Of a stretch of DNA of 64,000 nucleotides, positions 1-7,952 are shown piece by piece. The notes beneath the pieces were generated by a model that saw nothing but the letters and a program-made list of their open reading frames with translations, ran no database searches and was not told where the DNA came from. The stretch spans positions 1 to 64,000 of the forward strand of contig NZ_CAMGYZ010000008.1 of the NCBI RefSeq assembly GCF_946151055.1. Reading direction: 5' to 3'. Position 1 is the first letter of the stretch. Each line of letters begins with the position of its first letter. Origin of the DNA: Bacillus sp. Marseille-Q3570 (GTDB lineage: Bacteria; Bacillota; Bacilli; Bacillales; Fictibacillaceae). The position numbers were made by a program, and so were the translations under genes.

Positions 1-76
1 TTATTCATAATTAATTCCCCGTTCTCTCCATTTGTTTTGATTATAACGGGTTTTCTGATTGAATTAACACAAAAAA

Positions 77-118
77 TCCCGAATAGTGGACTTTTTTATA
101 AGTGTCCATTATTCGGGA
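77..118. terminator. Inverted repeat, possible terminator
   Basis: The arms 77-91 (TCCCGAATAGTGGAC) and 104-118 form a 15-bp stem with one G-T wobble around a T-rich loop. A run of six A lies at 71-76, so the hairpin has a U-tract only when read on the minus strand. No minus-strand gene is visible to its right, and there is no T-run on the plus side, so it may be a repeat rather than a working terminator. Confidence 0.4.
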
Positions 119-369
119 TACAGTTCATAACTCTCTATGGGGTGTTTTTATTATGTATGAAGAAGTGTCTCTGGTGTCCGTTAAATTCCTATTAACCCGC
201 CATATGTCACAAATGACGGCATTGATATATGTACGTCAACCTGCAATCTACGTCGCTGCGGGGTCTCGTCTGGACCGTTTCACTTGCAGAAGTCTCGTGA
301 ATTTCGCTTGAATAGAAATACTTTTCTACTATCATCACTGCAGGGAAGGCTTCTAACTGGATTAAAGTA

Positions 370-460
370 CAACCGACAAAAACTCCTTAAATCTTTCAAA
401 ATTAATCGCTTGCCCCCCACATAAACCGACAGACAATTTTATGACCCTTACGCTATACTA
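370..460 (+). promoter_or_regulatory. Putative spoIIGA-sigE promoter zone with Spo0A-like boxes
   Basis: A good -10 element, TATACT, lies at 454-459, about 33 bases before the spoIIGA start. Two CCGACA motifs (373-378 and 426-431) resemble the reverse complement of the Spo0A box TGTCGAA, with mismatches. In B. subtilis the spoIIG promoter is recognised by sigma-A with Spo0A-P and has an abnormally long spacer. The arrangement here would fit that, but it is inferred from motifs and gene identity. Confidence 0.35.
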
Positions 461-492
461 AGTGCACAGTTCTACAGAGGAAGGAGCACCCA

Positions 493-1416
493 ATGGCAAT
501 ATATCTGGATGTCATTTGGTTTCTGAATTTCTGTATCGATTTTCTGTTATTATGGTTGACTTCTGTGATCCTTAAAAGGGAAGTCTCTAAGAACAGGTTG
601 GCCATAGGTGCATTATTAGGTTCTTTATACGTATTGTTTTTATTTTTGGACACCGCAATCATCTACCATCCAATCATGAAGTTAATCTATTCCATTTTCA
701 TCATCATCACCACATTCGGTTACAAGCGCTTTGGCTATTTTGTACAAGGCTTATTCATGTTCTACTTTTCAACGTTCATTACAGGGGGTGGCATTCTAGG
801 ACTTCATTATTTTTTACAGACTGATGCACAAATCGTGAACGGAGTTGTTAAGACGCAATCGTCAGGGATGGGTGATCCAATCAGTTGGTTATTCGTCATT
901 TTAATGGTTCCGATCATGTTATATTTCACGAAGAAAAGAGTCGACCATATTGAGGTAAGGAAACTTCGCTATGATCAAGTTATGAATTTCGAACTGAAAA
1001 TAGACTCTTTAACCTTAAAAGGAGCCGGGCTTTTGGATAGCGGGAACCAGTTACATGATCCGATATCGAAACAACCTGTCATGATATTGGATATGACTGT
1101 TTTTGCCGGTCAGATTCCTTCGGCGATCATCAACCACGCCAAAAGCCTTGACTCGATGGGTGAATTGGTAGATGAACCGAATCCGTGGCAAGATCGGATG
1201 CGCATTATTCCGTATAGGGCTGTAGGAAGTACAAATCAATTTCTTACAGGATTCAAAGCAGATTCTATTGCTATTTGGAATAATGGCGAAAAGTATGAAA
1301 CATCAAATGTGATCGTCGGACTATCGTTTACAAATATTTCGGGAGAAGGAGAGTATAACGCTATCCTTCATCCGAAAATGTTAGCAAATGCAAAAGTGAC
1401 ATCAACCGCATCGTAA
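493..1416 (+). CDS. spoIIGA: Pro-sigma-E processing peptidase SpoIIGA
   Basis: This is the membrane-bound aspartic protease that removes the pro-sequence of sigma-E in the mother cell after SpoIIR signalling from the forespore. The first 150 or so residues hold about five hydrophobic membrane segments. The soluble C-terminal half carries the catalytic motif LLDSGN with Asp182, as in pepsin-like half-proteases that act as dimers. Its 307 residues are typical of the family. The ATG follows a strong GGAAGGAG site. It is 33 bp upstream of sigE, its substrate gene, the standard spoIIG operon layout. Nothing looks degraded. Confidence 0.97.
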   Translation: MAIYLDVIWFLNFCIDFLLLWLTSVILKREVSKNRLAIGALLGSLYVLFLFLDTAIIYHPIMKLIYSIFIIITTFGYKRFGYFVQGLFMFYFSTFITGGGILGLHYFLQTDAQIVNGVVKTQSSGMGDPISWLFVILMVPIMLYFTKKRVDHIEVRKLRYDQVMNFELKIDSLTLKGAGLLDSGNQLHDPISKQPVMILDMTVFAGQIPSAIINHAKSLDSMGELVDEPNPWQDRMRIIPYRAVGSTNQFLTGFKADSIAIWNNGEKYETSNVIVGLSFTNISGEGEYNAILHPKMLANAKVTSTAS

Positions 1417-1449
1417 AAATCGATTAATTAACCCGGGGGAGGAAGTTGA

Positions 1450-2169
1450 ATGGGGAAGCTGAAACTGCGACTTACATTGTTCTGGTACAAACTCTTGATC
1501 AAATTGGGTGTGAAGACGGAAGAAATCTACTACATAGGCGGAAACGAAGCCCTTCCATCACCCCTTTCGAAAGATGAAGAAGCTTTATTATTGAAAAAGC
1601 TGCCAAAGGGTGACAAGGCAGCACGAGCAGTTTTAATTGAAAGGAATTTGCGTCTAGTCGTTTATATTGCGAGAAAATTCGAAAACACAGGAATCAACAT
1701 AGAGGATCTGATCAGTATCGGTACGATCGGATTGATAAAAGCTGTGAATACCTTCAATCCTGAAAAGAAAATCAAGCTCGCGACATATGCTTCAAGATGC
1801 ATCGAGAATGAGATATTAATGTATTTGAGACGTAATAACAAGACACGTTCTGAAGTTTCATTTGACGAACCTTTGAATGTTGATTGGGACGGTAATGAAT
1901 TATTACTCTCTGATGTCCTGGGGACAGAGGAGGATATCATCACTAGAGATATCGAAGCGAGTGTAGATCGGAAGTTATTGGTCAAAGCCCTTTACACCTT
2001 GTCCCCAAGAGAAAAGCAAATCATGGAGTTGAGATTCGGTCTTGCGGGCGGAGAAGAGAAGACCCAAAAAGATGTAGCGGATTTGTTAGGAATATCGCAA
2101 TCATATATCTCCAGATTGGAGAAGCGTATCATAAAGAGGCTGCAAAAAGAATTCAATAAGATGATGTGA
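1450..2169 (+). CDS. sigE: RNA polymerase sporulation sigma factor SigE (pro-sigma-E)
   Basis: This is the early mother-cell sigma factor. The first 27 residues, basic and hydrophobic ([16 protein letters not shown]...), are the pro-sequence that tethers the protein to the membrane. By comparison with B. subtilis, cleavage should fall in the EEIYYIGG stretch at about residues 24-31. Region 2 ([12 protein letters not shown], then the [11 protein letters not shown] core) and the C-terminal region 4 helix-turn-helix ([20 protein letters not shown]) are intact. Its 239 residues match the family length. A GGGGGAGG site precedes the ATG. It is cotranscribed with spoIIGA and followed by a terminator. 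Confidence 0.98.
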   Translation: MGKLKLRLTLFWYKLLIKLGVKTEEIYYIGGNEALPSPLSKDEEALLLKKLPKGDKAARAVLIERNLRLVVYIARKFENTGINIEDLISIGTIGLIKAVNTFNPEKKIKLATYASRCIENEILMYLRRNNKTRSEVSFDEPLNVDWDGNELLLSDVLGTEEDIITRDIEASVDRKLLVKALYTLSPREKQIMELRFGLAGGEEKTQKDVADLLGISQSYISRLEKRIIKRLQKEFNKMM

Positions 2170-2174
2170 TTATA

Positions 2175-2216
2175 AAAAAGAACTTATCGATGACATCCGG
2201 TAAGTTCTTTTAATTT
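2175..2216 (+). terminator. Intrinsic terminator after sigE
   Basis: The arms AAAGAACTTA (2177-2186) and TAAGTTCTTT (2201-2210) form a perfect 10-bp stem followed by a T-rich tail. It closes the spoIIGA-sigE operon and separates it from sigG. Confidence 0.85.
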
Positions 2217-2309
2217 TGCTTTTAAAATTCCCAAAATAAATTAACCCTTGTTAAGACAAGCATTTTGAGAGATGACATCGAAATCCGGATCGATAATTTT
2301 TAAGCTTGT

Positions 2310-2338
2310 GCATAAATTTTCCTCCTCAGGAGATACTT
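2310..2338 (+). promoter_or_regulatory. Forespore (sigma-F/sigma-G type) promoter of sigG
   Basis: GCATA at 2310-2314 and GGAGATACTT at 2329-2338 match the sigma-F consensus halves GYWTA and GGNRANANTW at every position, with a 14-base spacer instead of the usual 15. It lies 36 bp before the sigG start. B. subtilis sigG is transcribed first by sigma-F and then by sigma-G itself, so the site fits the expected control. Confidence 0.6.
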
Positions 2339-2373
2339 TAATTTGACAGTAACTCCCAATTGGAGGGGAAGAT

Positions 2374-3156
2374 ATGACACGAAATAAGGTGGAAATTTGT
2401 GGAGTAGATACATCTAAGCTTCCAGTTTTGAAAAACCCTGAAATGAGAGTTTTATTCAAAGAAATGCAGAATGGAGATTTGTCAGCAAGAGAAAAACTTG
2501 TGAATGGGAATCTAAGGTTGGTCCTTAGTGTCATCCAACGATTCAACAATCGGGGAGAATATGTCGATGACTTATTTCAGGTCGGTTGTATCGGTTTGAT
2601 GAAATCAATCGATAATTTCGATTTAGGTCAAAATGTCAAATTCTCAACCTATGCGGTACCGATGATCATCGGTGAAATAAGAAGGTACTTGCGCGACAAC
2701 AATCCAATACGTGTTTCACGGTCATTGCGTGATATCGCCTATAAAGCTTTACAAGTCCGTGATAAAATTGTCAGTAAGGAGTCCCGCGAGCCGAACCCGA
2801 CGGAAATAGCCCGTGAACTAGGAGTTACAAAAGAAGAAGTCGTTTTTGCACTCGATGCGATCCAAGATCCTGTTTCTTTGTTTGAACCGATCTACAATGA
2901 CGGTGGTGAACCGATCTATGTCATGGATCAGATCAGTGATGACAAACAGAAAGATTATCAGTGGATTGAGGAAATTGCGCTGCGCGAAGCGATGACGAGA
3001 TTGAATCAGAGGGAAAAGTTGATTTTGACGATGAGGTTTTTCCAGGGTAAGACCCAAATGGAAGTTGCGGACGAAATCGGAATATCTCAAGCACAAGTTT
3101 CTCGTCTGGAAAAAGCAGCAATCAACCAAATGAACAAGAGCATTCAAAGTAGTTGA
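2374..3156 (+). CDS. sigG: RNA polymerase sporulation sigma factor SigG
   Basis: This is the late forespore sigma factor, which directs germination and spore-protection genes after engulfment. Its 260 residues equal the B. subtilis protein. The N-terminus reads MTRNKVEICGVDTSKLPVL. Region 2 (EYVDDLFQVGCIGLMKSIDN), region 3 and the region 4 helix-turn-helix (EVADEIGISQAQVSRLEKAA) follow in order. The ATG has a GGAGGGGA site 5-12 bases upstream. It has its own promoter and terminator, so it is a separate unit from spoIIGA-sigE, as in relatives. Confidence 0.98.
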   Translation: MTRNKVEICGVDTSKLPVLKNPEMRVLFKEMQNGDLSAREKLVNGNLRLVLSVIQRFNNRGEYVDDLFQVGCIGLMKSIDNFDLGQNVKFSTYAVPMIIGEIRRYLRDNNPIRVSRSLRDIAYKALQVRDKIVSKESREPNPTEIARELGVTKEEVVFALDAIQDPVSLFEPIYNDGGEPIYVMDQISDDKQKDYQWIEEIALREAMTRLNQREKLILTMRFFQGKTQMEVADEIGISQAQVSRLEKAAINQMNKSIQSS

Positions 3157-3164
3157 ATAGCATG

Positions 3165-3199
3165 AGAAGCCGACCATATACAAGTCGGCTTCTTTTTTT
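3165..3199 (+). terminator. Intrinsic terminator after sigG
   Basis: AGAAGCCGAC (3165-3174) pairs perfectly with GTCGGCTTCT (3184-3193), followed by a run of T. Confidence 0.92.
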
Positions 3200-3398
3200 G
3201 TTCATTTTATATCCACTTGTCATATATTTTATAGAGAAGCATTGTTTGTACGACATTACTTAGTATATACAAGGGCATTCTTGCAGGAAAAATATTTGTT
3301 TTTTCAAGGTATTATTCTGTATTAATCAAAGGATTCGCAGAAATCACCAATTAAGAACGACAAGGCCAAATCAAAAACATAAGTCAGGGGAGATTATT

Positions 3399-3686
3399 GT
3401 GATAAAAATATCCGAGTTCCAGGTGAAGGATGTTGTCAATGTTTCGAATGGAAGAAAGCTTGGTCATATAGCAGACCTTGAAATCAATCTGAATTCAGGA
3501 AAAATCGAAGCGATCGTTATCCCGGGGGCTGGGAGAATGATGGGGTTCATGCGTAAAGAAAATGATATCATCATCCCGTGGAGAGATATTGTCAAAATTG
3601 GAAAAGACGTGATTCTTGTCAGGTTCGAAGACCAATCAGGTAATGAATTGGCTCCTCAAGGCTTTCAACATTCTTCGAAGAATTAA
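3399..3686 (+). CDS. ylmC: YlmC/YmxH family sporulation protein (PRC-barrel)
   Basis: This 95-residue protein has the pattern of the YlmC/YmxH family: a small PRC-barrel fold with KISEFQVKDVVNVSNGRKLG at the start and IIIPWRDIVKIGKDVILV near the end. Family members occur in spore formers, usually next to sigG as here; their biochemical role is unknown. It starts with GTG behind CAGGGGAG. It is about 240 bp downstream of sigG, past a terminator, so it probably has its own promoter. In B. subtilis the ABC-ATPase gene ylmA sits between sigG and ylmC; it is missing here. Confidence 0.85.
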   Translation: MIKISEFQVKDVVNVSNGRKLGHIADLEINLNSGKIEAIVIPGAGRMMGFMRKENDIIIPWRDIVKIGKDVILVRFEDQSGNELAPQGFQHSSKN

Positions 3687-3789
3687 ATGAACAACGTATT
3701 CTCCAACTATTCAACAACTTGTGATAAAATAAGAAGAGCTAATCATGATATCGACAGCAATACACACGATAATTGTTGGAGGGTAAACA

Positions 3790-4614
3790 ATGTCGGATCC
3801 TTTTATACTTGGATATGAAATGTATTATAAAATTAATAAACTGCGGGATTTCACCAATAATAAGGTGACGGCAGGCTTTTCAACAAGGCATGGCGGAGTG
3901 AGTCAAGAGCCATTTCAATCATTGAATCTCGGCTTGCACGTGAAAGATGTCGATGAAGATGTCATCGATAACAGGATGCGCCTGGCGGAAGCGATCGACA
4001 CACAGTTGGACCAGTGGGTGTTTGCTGACCAGGTTCATGGAAGCGAGATATCCAAAGTGAAACAAACTGACAAGGGCAAGGGTTCAAAATCCCTTGAATC
4101 GGGAATCATAGGGATGGATGGATTATATACAAGGGAAAGAGACCTTGTCCTTGCATTAGCCTACGCTGATTGTGTACCGATTTTTTTCTTGTCAGAAGAA
4201 TCCGATATAGTCGGTATTGCACATGCCGGGTGGAAAGGCTCAGTGAAAGGGATTGCTGCTAGAATGGTTGATACATGGGTTACAATGGAAGAGGTAGCTG
4301 TCGATTCAATCCATGTCTTTGTAGGACCGTCTATCCAGGAATGTTGTTATGAGGTTGATGAGCGTGTCATTACTCAAGTTGATGACTCCTTAGATGATGA
4401 GGATCCCAGGCCTTACACTGCGAAGGGAAATTCAAAGTACCAATTGAATCTTCAGCACTTGAATAAACAGCTTCTTATCAGAGCTGGCGTTCCTGAAAAG
4501 AATGTCCATTTGACGAAACTTTGTACAAGCTGCAACATAGAACGGTTTTTTTCACATCGAAAAGAGAATGGAGCAACTGGAAGAATGTTAGGTTTCATCA
4601 TGTTGAAGCAATAG
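3790..4614 (+). CDS. pgeF: Peptidoglycan editing factor / purine nucleoside phosphorylase (YfiH/YlmD family)
   Basis: This protein belongs to the multi-copper-oxidase-like YfiH/PgeF family. Characterised members act as purine nucleoside phosphorylases and adenosine deaminases, or prevent misincorporation of serine in peptidoglycan. Zinc-binding residues are visible: His83 (QVHG), Cys128 (YADCVP) and His145 (HAGWKG). The CSHR-type loop near the C-terminus (RFFSHRKENGATGRM) is present. Its 274 residues are normal. The ATG follows TTGGAGGG. It leads the division cluster and lies 18 bp before ylmE. Which activity dominates in this species cannot be read from the sequence. Confidence 0.9.
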   Translation: MSDPFILGYEMYYKINKLRDFTNNKVTAGFSTRHGGVSQEPFQSLNLGLHVKDVDEDVIDNRMRLAEAIDTQLDQWVFADQVHGSEISKVKQTDKGKGSKSLESGIIGMDGLYTRERDLVLALAYADCVPIFFLSEESDIVGIAHAGWKGSVKGIAARMVDTWVTMEEVAVDSIHVFVGPSIQECCYEVDERVITQVDDSLDDEDPRPYTAKGNSKYQLNLQHLNKQLLIRAGVPEKNVHLTKLCTSCNIERFFSHRKENGATGRMLGFIMLKQ

Positions 4615-4632
4615 GAGGTGCGCAAGTTAAGA

Positions 4633-5310
4633 TTGACTATTTCAAATAACTTACAAGTGATCAAAGACGACATAGCAGAAGCTTGCCAGGGAACCAATAG
4701 AGATCCTGAAAAGGTATCTATCATTGCAGTGACGAAATATGTCAGTGTCGAAACAACTCAAAACGCGGTTGAAGCTGGAATCATCCATCTTGGTGAGAAT
4801 CGGGATGAAGGCTTTTTACATAAATATGAGCACGTCAGTGGAGATGTCAAATGGCATTTCATAGGGACTATACAATCCCGTAAAGTCAAATCGATTATTG
4901 ATCAGGTCGATTATATCCACTCGTTAGACCGTATGTCACTGGCGAAGGAAATCAACAAGAGAGCTGACCGCAAGATCAAATGTTTTGCCCAGGTGAATGT
5001 TTCGGGAGAAGAGTCGAAACATGGATTGGAACCCGAAGAAGTTGTTGCATTCATCAAAAAAGTTGCTGAATATGAAAATGTTGAAGTAGTAGGTTTAATG
5101 ACGATGGCTCCATTCATAAATGATGAAGAAAGGCTGCGGAGTATTTTTCGTACGATGCGGATTCTGAAAGAAGAAGTACAAGCATTAGACCTTTCACACG
5201 CACCTTGCACTGAGCTATCCATGGGAATGTCAAATGACTATAAGATTGCCGTAGAAGAAGGCGCTACCTTTGTACGTATCGGTACATCGCTAGTAGGAAA
5301 AGAATTTTGA
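4633..5310 (+). CDS. ylmE: PLP homeostasis protein (YggS/YlmE family)
   Basis: This is a single-domain alanine-racemase-fold protein that binds pyridoxal phosphate and helps maintain vitamin B6 and amino-acid homeostasis. The PLP lysine is Lys35 in IIAVTKYVS, and the phosphate-binding end reads SMGMSNDYKIAVEEGATFVRIGTSL. I chose the TTG at 4633, giving 225 residues starting MTISNNLQVI, because that aligns with homologues. The GTG at 4618 overlaps the AGGAGG ribosome site and cannot use it. The gene precedes sepF by 12 bp, as in most Gram-positive division clusters. Confidence 0.92.
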   Translation: MTISNNLQVIKDDIAEACQGTNRDPEKVSIIAVTKYVSVETTQNAVEAGIIHLGENRDEGFLHKYEHVSGDVKWHFIGTIQSRKVKSIIDQVDYIHSLDRMSLAKEINKRADRKIKCFAQVNVSGEESKHGLEPEEVVAFIKKVAEYENVEVVGLMTMAPFINDEERLRSIFRTMRILKEEVQALDLSHAPCTELSMGMSNDYKIAVEEGATFVRIGTSLVGKEF

Positions 5311-5322
5311 GGAGGGCTCTCC

Positions 5323-5751
5323 ATGGGAATTAAATCAAGGTTGAAGAATTTTTTTGCATTTGATGAAGATTTATATGAAGAAGAGGTTTACGAGGTTGAA
5401 CAATCTGAGGGTGAAGAGGTTGAACCGATGAGCCGCTCGCGTCGAGATCAGAAAAGCCAGAATATCGTCAGTTTACAAAGTGTTCAACAACAAGTGAAAG
5501 TGGTACTGATCGAACCGAGGACCTACTCGGAGGCACAAGAAATCGCAGATCAGTTGAAAAACAGAAGAGCAGTTGTGATGAATCTACAAAGAATTCCCCT
5601 TGATCAGGCCAAACGTATTGTCGATTTTCTTAGTGGTACGGTATATGCCATCGGTGGAGATATACAGAAACTTGGTCCAAACACATTCATGTGTACACCA
5701 GATAATGTTGACGTTTCAGGTGCAATATCTGAAATGACTGGGGAAGAATAG
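5323..5751 (+). CDS. sepF: Cell division protein SepF
   Basis: SepF anchors FtsZ filaments to the membrane and bundles them during septation. The first residues ([15 protein letters not shown]) form the amphipathic membrane-binding helix. An acidic linker follows (residues about 20-45), and the C-terminal half is the FtsZ-binding SepF domain, with [20 protein letters not shown] and [12 protein letters not shown]. Its 142 residues are normal. The ATG follows GAGGAGGG. It sits between ylmE and ylmG in the conserved order. Confidence 0.96.
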   Translation: MGIKSRLKNFFAFDEDLYEEEVYEVEQSEGEEVEPMSRSRRDQKSQNIVSLQSVQQQVKVVLIEPRTYSEAQEIADQLKNRRAVVMNLQRIPLDQAKRIVDFLSGTVYAIGGDIQKLGPNTFMCTPDNVDVSGAISEMTGEE

Positions 5752-5776
5752 AAGCTTAAAAGGGTGGTAATAGAGA

Positions 5777-6031
5777 ATGCTAGAAGATATCCTAATATTT
5801 GCAATTGGAGCTTACCGATGGTTGATCATCATCTATATTTTCATGTCCTGGGTCCCGAACGCGAGGGAATCGTCATTCGGTCAATTTTTAGGGTCGATTT
5901 GTGAACCATTTCTCTCTCAATTCAGAAAAATCATCCCACCACTTGGAATGATTGATTTGTCCCCGATTGCAGCGTTGTTTGCACTTTTCTTCGCTGAAAT
6001 CGGTGTCCGTGCATTATTCGATTACCTGTAG
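5777..6031 (+). CDS. ylmG: YggT/YlmG family membrane protein
   Basis: This 84-residue protein has two hydrophobic segments (residues about 5-24 and 58-80) around the family motif SWVPNARESSFGQFLGSICEPFL. YggT proteins are linked by context to cell division and osmotic or membrane organisation; no activity is established. It is 25 bp after sepF and 9 bp before ylmH, so it is clearly in the same transcript. Confidence 0.93.
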   Translation: MLEDILIFAIGAYRWLIIIYIFMSWVPNARESSFGQFLGSICEPFLSQFRKIIPPLGMIDLSPIAALFALFFAEIGVRALFDYL

Positions 6032-6040
6032 GTGTAAGAA

Positions 6041-6820
6041 ATGTCGATATATGATCATTACAGACCAGAAGAACAGCCTTTCATAGATCAAGTGTTGGAA
6101 TGGCGGAAAATCGTACTTGACCAATACCGGGTAAAAGTCACAGATTTTCTGGATCCGCGAGAGCAGCACATTATAAAATCCATTCTTGGATCAAATGATG
6201 AAGTCCATTATCAAATTTGGAAGGGGTACCAAGGCATTGAACGTTCAAGGGCCTTGCTGTACCCCATTTATTATGAACCTCAAGACGAAGATTTTGAAAT
6301 AGAATATCTTGAAACGTCTTATCCATCAAAGTTCGTTACATTACATCATTCAGATATACTCGGTGCTCTAATGAACCTCGGTCTGAAACGGAAGAAGTTC
6401 GGGGATATTTTGTTGGGGGAATCTAAATTCCAACTCATCATCGCCAGTGAGGTTGCCGATTATGTCCGTTTGAACTTCAATTCGGTAGGGAAGACATCTA
6501 TAAGTGCCAAGGTCATCTCTCCGGAAAAATTGATCGGAAAACCTGATGAATGGAATACAGCATCGAGCACGGTAAGTTCGTTGAGATTGGATGTTGTGTT
6601 GTCGGAAGTATTTCGTCTGTCACGGTCAAAGGCAGTCCCATACATAACGAACAAAAAGGTAAAGCTGAACTGGAAAGTCGTTGAGCAACCTTCAAGCATT
6701 TTGGAGGAAGGTGATCATCTTTCTGTGCGAGGTTTAGGCCGAGCGAAACTCATTTCTGTTGATGGTAAGAGTAAAAAAGGAAAGTGGAAAGTAACTTTTG
6801 GTACAAAAAATTCCAAATAA
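6041..6820 (+). CDS. ylmH: RNA-binding S4-domain protein YlmH
   Basis: YlmH family proteins have a two-part N-terminal domain and a C-terminal S4 RNA-binding domain, seen here at about residues 183-235 (LRLDVVLSEVFRLSRSKAV...). Recent work on B. subtilis YlmH ties the family to rescue of stalled large ribosomal subunits carrying peptidyl-tRNA, in parallel with RqcH, whose gene is also in this window. It has 259 residues, and its ATG follows a weak TAGGTG site. It belongs to the sepF-ylmG-ylmH-divIVA cluster. The functional link is family knowledge, not something the sequence proves. Confidence 0.93.
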   Translation: MSIYDHYRPEEQPFIDQVLEWRKIVLDQYRVKVTDFLDPREQHIIKSILGSNDEVHYQIWKGYQGIERSRALLYPIYYEPQDEDFEIEYLETSYPSKFVTLHHSDILGALMNLGLKRKKFGDILLGESKFQLIIASEVADYVRLNFNSVGKTSISAKVISPEKLIGKPDEWNTASSTVSSLRLDVVLSEVFRLSRSKAVPYITNKKVKLNWKVVEQPSSILEEGDHLSVRGLGRAKLISVDGKSKKGKWKVTFGTKNSK

Positions 6821-6888
6821 GAGAAGGATTTGTCATTGAATATGTCGAAAATGAAAGAAAGTAAAGACATCGATACGGGGGTGGCGTC

Positions 6889-7413
6889 ATGCCTTTAACA
6901 CCATTGGATATTCATAATAAAGAGTTTAATCGTGGATTTCGAGGATATGATGAAGATGAAGTGAACGAATTTTTAGATCAAGTCATCAAAGATTATGAAG
7001 GGGTCATTCGTGAAAAGAAAGACCTACAGGAACAGTTAGCGAAAATGGAAGAGAAGCTTTCCTATTTTACGAACATTGAAGAAACGCTGAATAAGTCAAT
7101 CGTCGTTGCACAAGAAACGGGTGAGGAAGTAAAGCGTAACGCGAATAAAGAAGCCCGTTTGATTGTAAAAGAAGCAGAGAAGAATGCTGATAGAATCATT
7201 AATGAAGCATTGTCCAAATCGAGAAAAATAATGCTCGATATTGAAGAATTGAAGAAGCAATCTTCTGTTTATCGTACCCGGTTCCGTATGCTGATCGAAG
7301 CACAGCTGGAAATGTTGAAAAACGAGGATTGGGATCATCTGATGCCTCCTGAAGATGAGAATGAGCAGCATCAACTTGAGGAATCAGAGTCAGAAAAAGC
7401 AAACATAACTTGA
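6889..7413 (+). CDS. divIVA: Septum site-determining protein DivIVA
   Basis: DivIVA recognises negatively curved membrane at poles and septa and recruits division-site and sporulation partners. The N-terminal lipid-binding segment is clear (MPLTPLDIHNKEFNRGFRGY), followed by coiled coil from about residue 25 to 155. The C-terminal tail (about 155-174) is acidic and Gln/Glu-rich. Its 174 residues are near the B. subtilis length. A GGGGGTGG site precedes the ATG. The stop codon overlaps the -35 region of the ileS leader promoter, so the division cluster abuts the next operon. Confidence 0.96.
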   Translation: MPLTPLDIHNKEFNRGFRGYDEDEVNEFLDQVIKDYEGVIREKKDLQEQLAKMEEKLSYFTNIEETLNKSIVVAQETGEEVKRNANKEARLIVKEAEKNADRIINEALSKSRKIMLDIEELKKQSSVYRTRFRMLIEAQLEMLKNEDWDHLMPPEDENEQHQLEESESEKANIT

Positions 7414-7439
7414 CGAAGTAATTTTAAATTCGGTATACT
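7410..7439 (+). promoter_or_regulatory. Sigma-A promoter of the ileS T-box leader
   Basis: TTGACG (7410-7415) and TATACT (7434-7439) are separated by 18 bases. The -35 element overlaps the divIVA stop codon. Transcription from here would start just before the T-box stem I. Confidence 0.7.
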
Positions 7440-7444
7440 TTGAT

Positions 7445-7697
7445 GACAGGAGTATAATCCTACTGAGATGGGGACAGTACGATCAGTTATCTTTCTAAGC
7501 GAGTCGGGAATGGTGTAAGCCCGATAAAGAGTCTGTAAGGAAAATCACCCCGGAGTTCCGTGCTGAATTTCAGTAAGCACTGGCGTGTCATTCGCGTTAA
7601 GGATGCTGAGTGGCTTGTGTGAAAGTGTACATACAGCTATTAGGGTGGTACCGCGAGTCAACCTTCTCGTCCCTATCTGGGATGAGAAGGTTTTTTT
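7445..7697 (+). promoter_or_regulatory. T-box riboswitch controlling ileS
   Basis: This leader senses uncharged tRNA-Ile and allows readthrough when charging is low. The stem I distal motif is present at about 7498-7528 (GCGAGTCGGGAATGGTG then AAGCCCG). The likely specifier codon is ATC (Ile) at 7544-7546. The invariant T-box AGGGTGGTACCGCG is at 7642-7655. The terminator arms AACCTTCTC (7660-7668) and GAGAAGGTT (7684-7692) precede a T-run; the T-box region can pair instead to form the antiterminator. The downstream gene agrees with the Ile specifier. Confidence 0.93.
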
Positions 7698-7952
7698 ATA
7701 CCAAAAAGAAAGTATAAGTGCAACTGTGGCTCAGCCTTCGCTAAGGCTTGATTTCGCCATATTTTTCCAATACTTATTAGAGTATCGGATGTTTTCTGCA
7801 TTTAAAATGAACGCTTGCTCAGTGATGAAGAAGTGGAAAATTTTAATAAGGTACATGCCCCTATTAAAAAATGGCTTTGTTGATATTAATGAAATCAACT
7901 ATCATTATCAGAGCCTAAGAAAAAAGAACCTTTTGAAAGGCAGGATGGATAC
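7698..7952. other. Long spacer between T-box terminator and ileS, with a dispersed repeat
   Basis: About 255 bases separate the T-box terminator from the ileS start, longer than usual. The first part (7703-7770) is one copy of the small hairpin element described separately. The rest (7771-7935) shows no gene or motif I recognise. A 123-codon open frame across 7585-7956 starts inside the T-box and is not a gene. The ribosome site AAAGGCAGGATGG directly precedes ileS. Confidence 0.7.
7703..7770. repeat. Dispersed hairpin element, copy A
   Basis: It begins with AAGAAAGTATAAGTGCAACT, shared base for base with copy B at 15849. It contains the central hairpin AGCCTT-CGCT-AAGGCT and lies directly after the T-box terminator. 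Confidence 0.75.

Larger units (their letters stand above)
1..492. other. Intergenic region before spoIIGA
   Basis: No credible gene is visible in these 492 bases. A 69-codon open frame at 102-311 lacks a convincing ribosome site and overlaps repeat sequence, so I do not call it. The stretch holds an inverted repeat at 77-118, one copy of a dispersed repeat (GGTGTCCGTTAA, 173-184) that recurs as an array at 57.8-58.0 kb, and the spoIIGA promoter zone at about 370-460. In B. subtilis, ftsZ and bpr lie upstream of spoIIGA; neither is seen here. Confidence 0.6.

Noticed and set aside
102-311. 69-codon open frame upstream of spoIIGA
   Set aside because: It starts inside the inverted repeat at 77-118, includes dispersed repeat sequence and has no convincing ribosome site.
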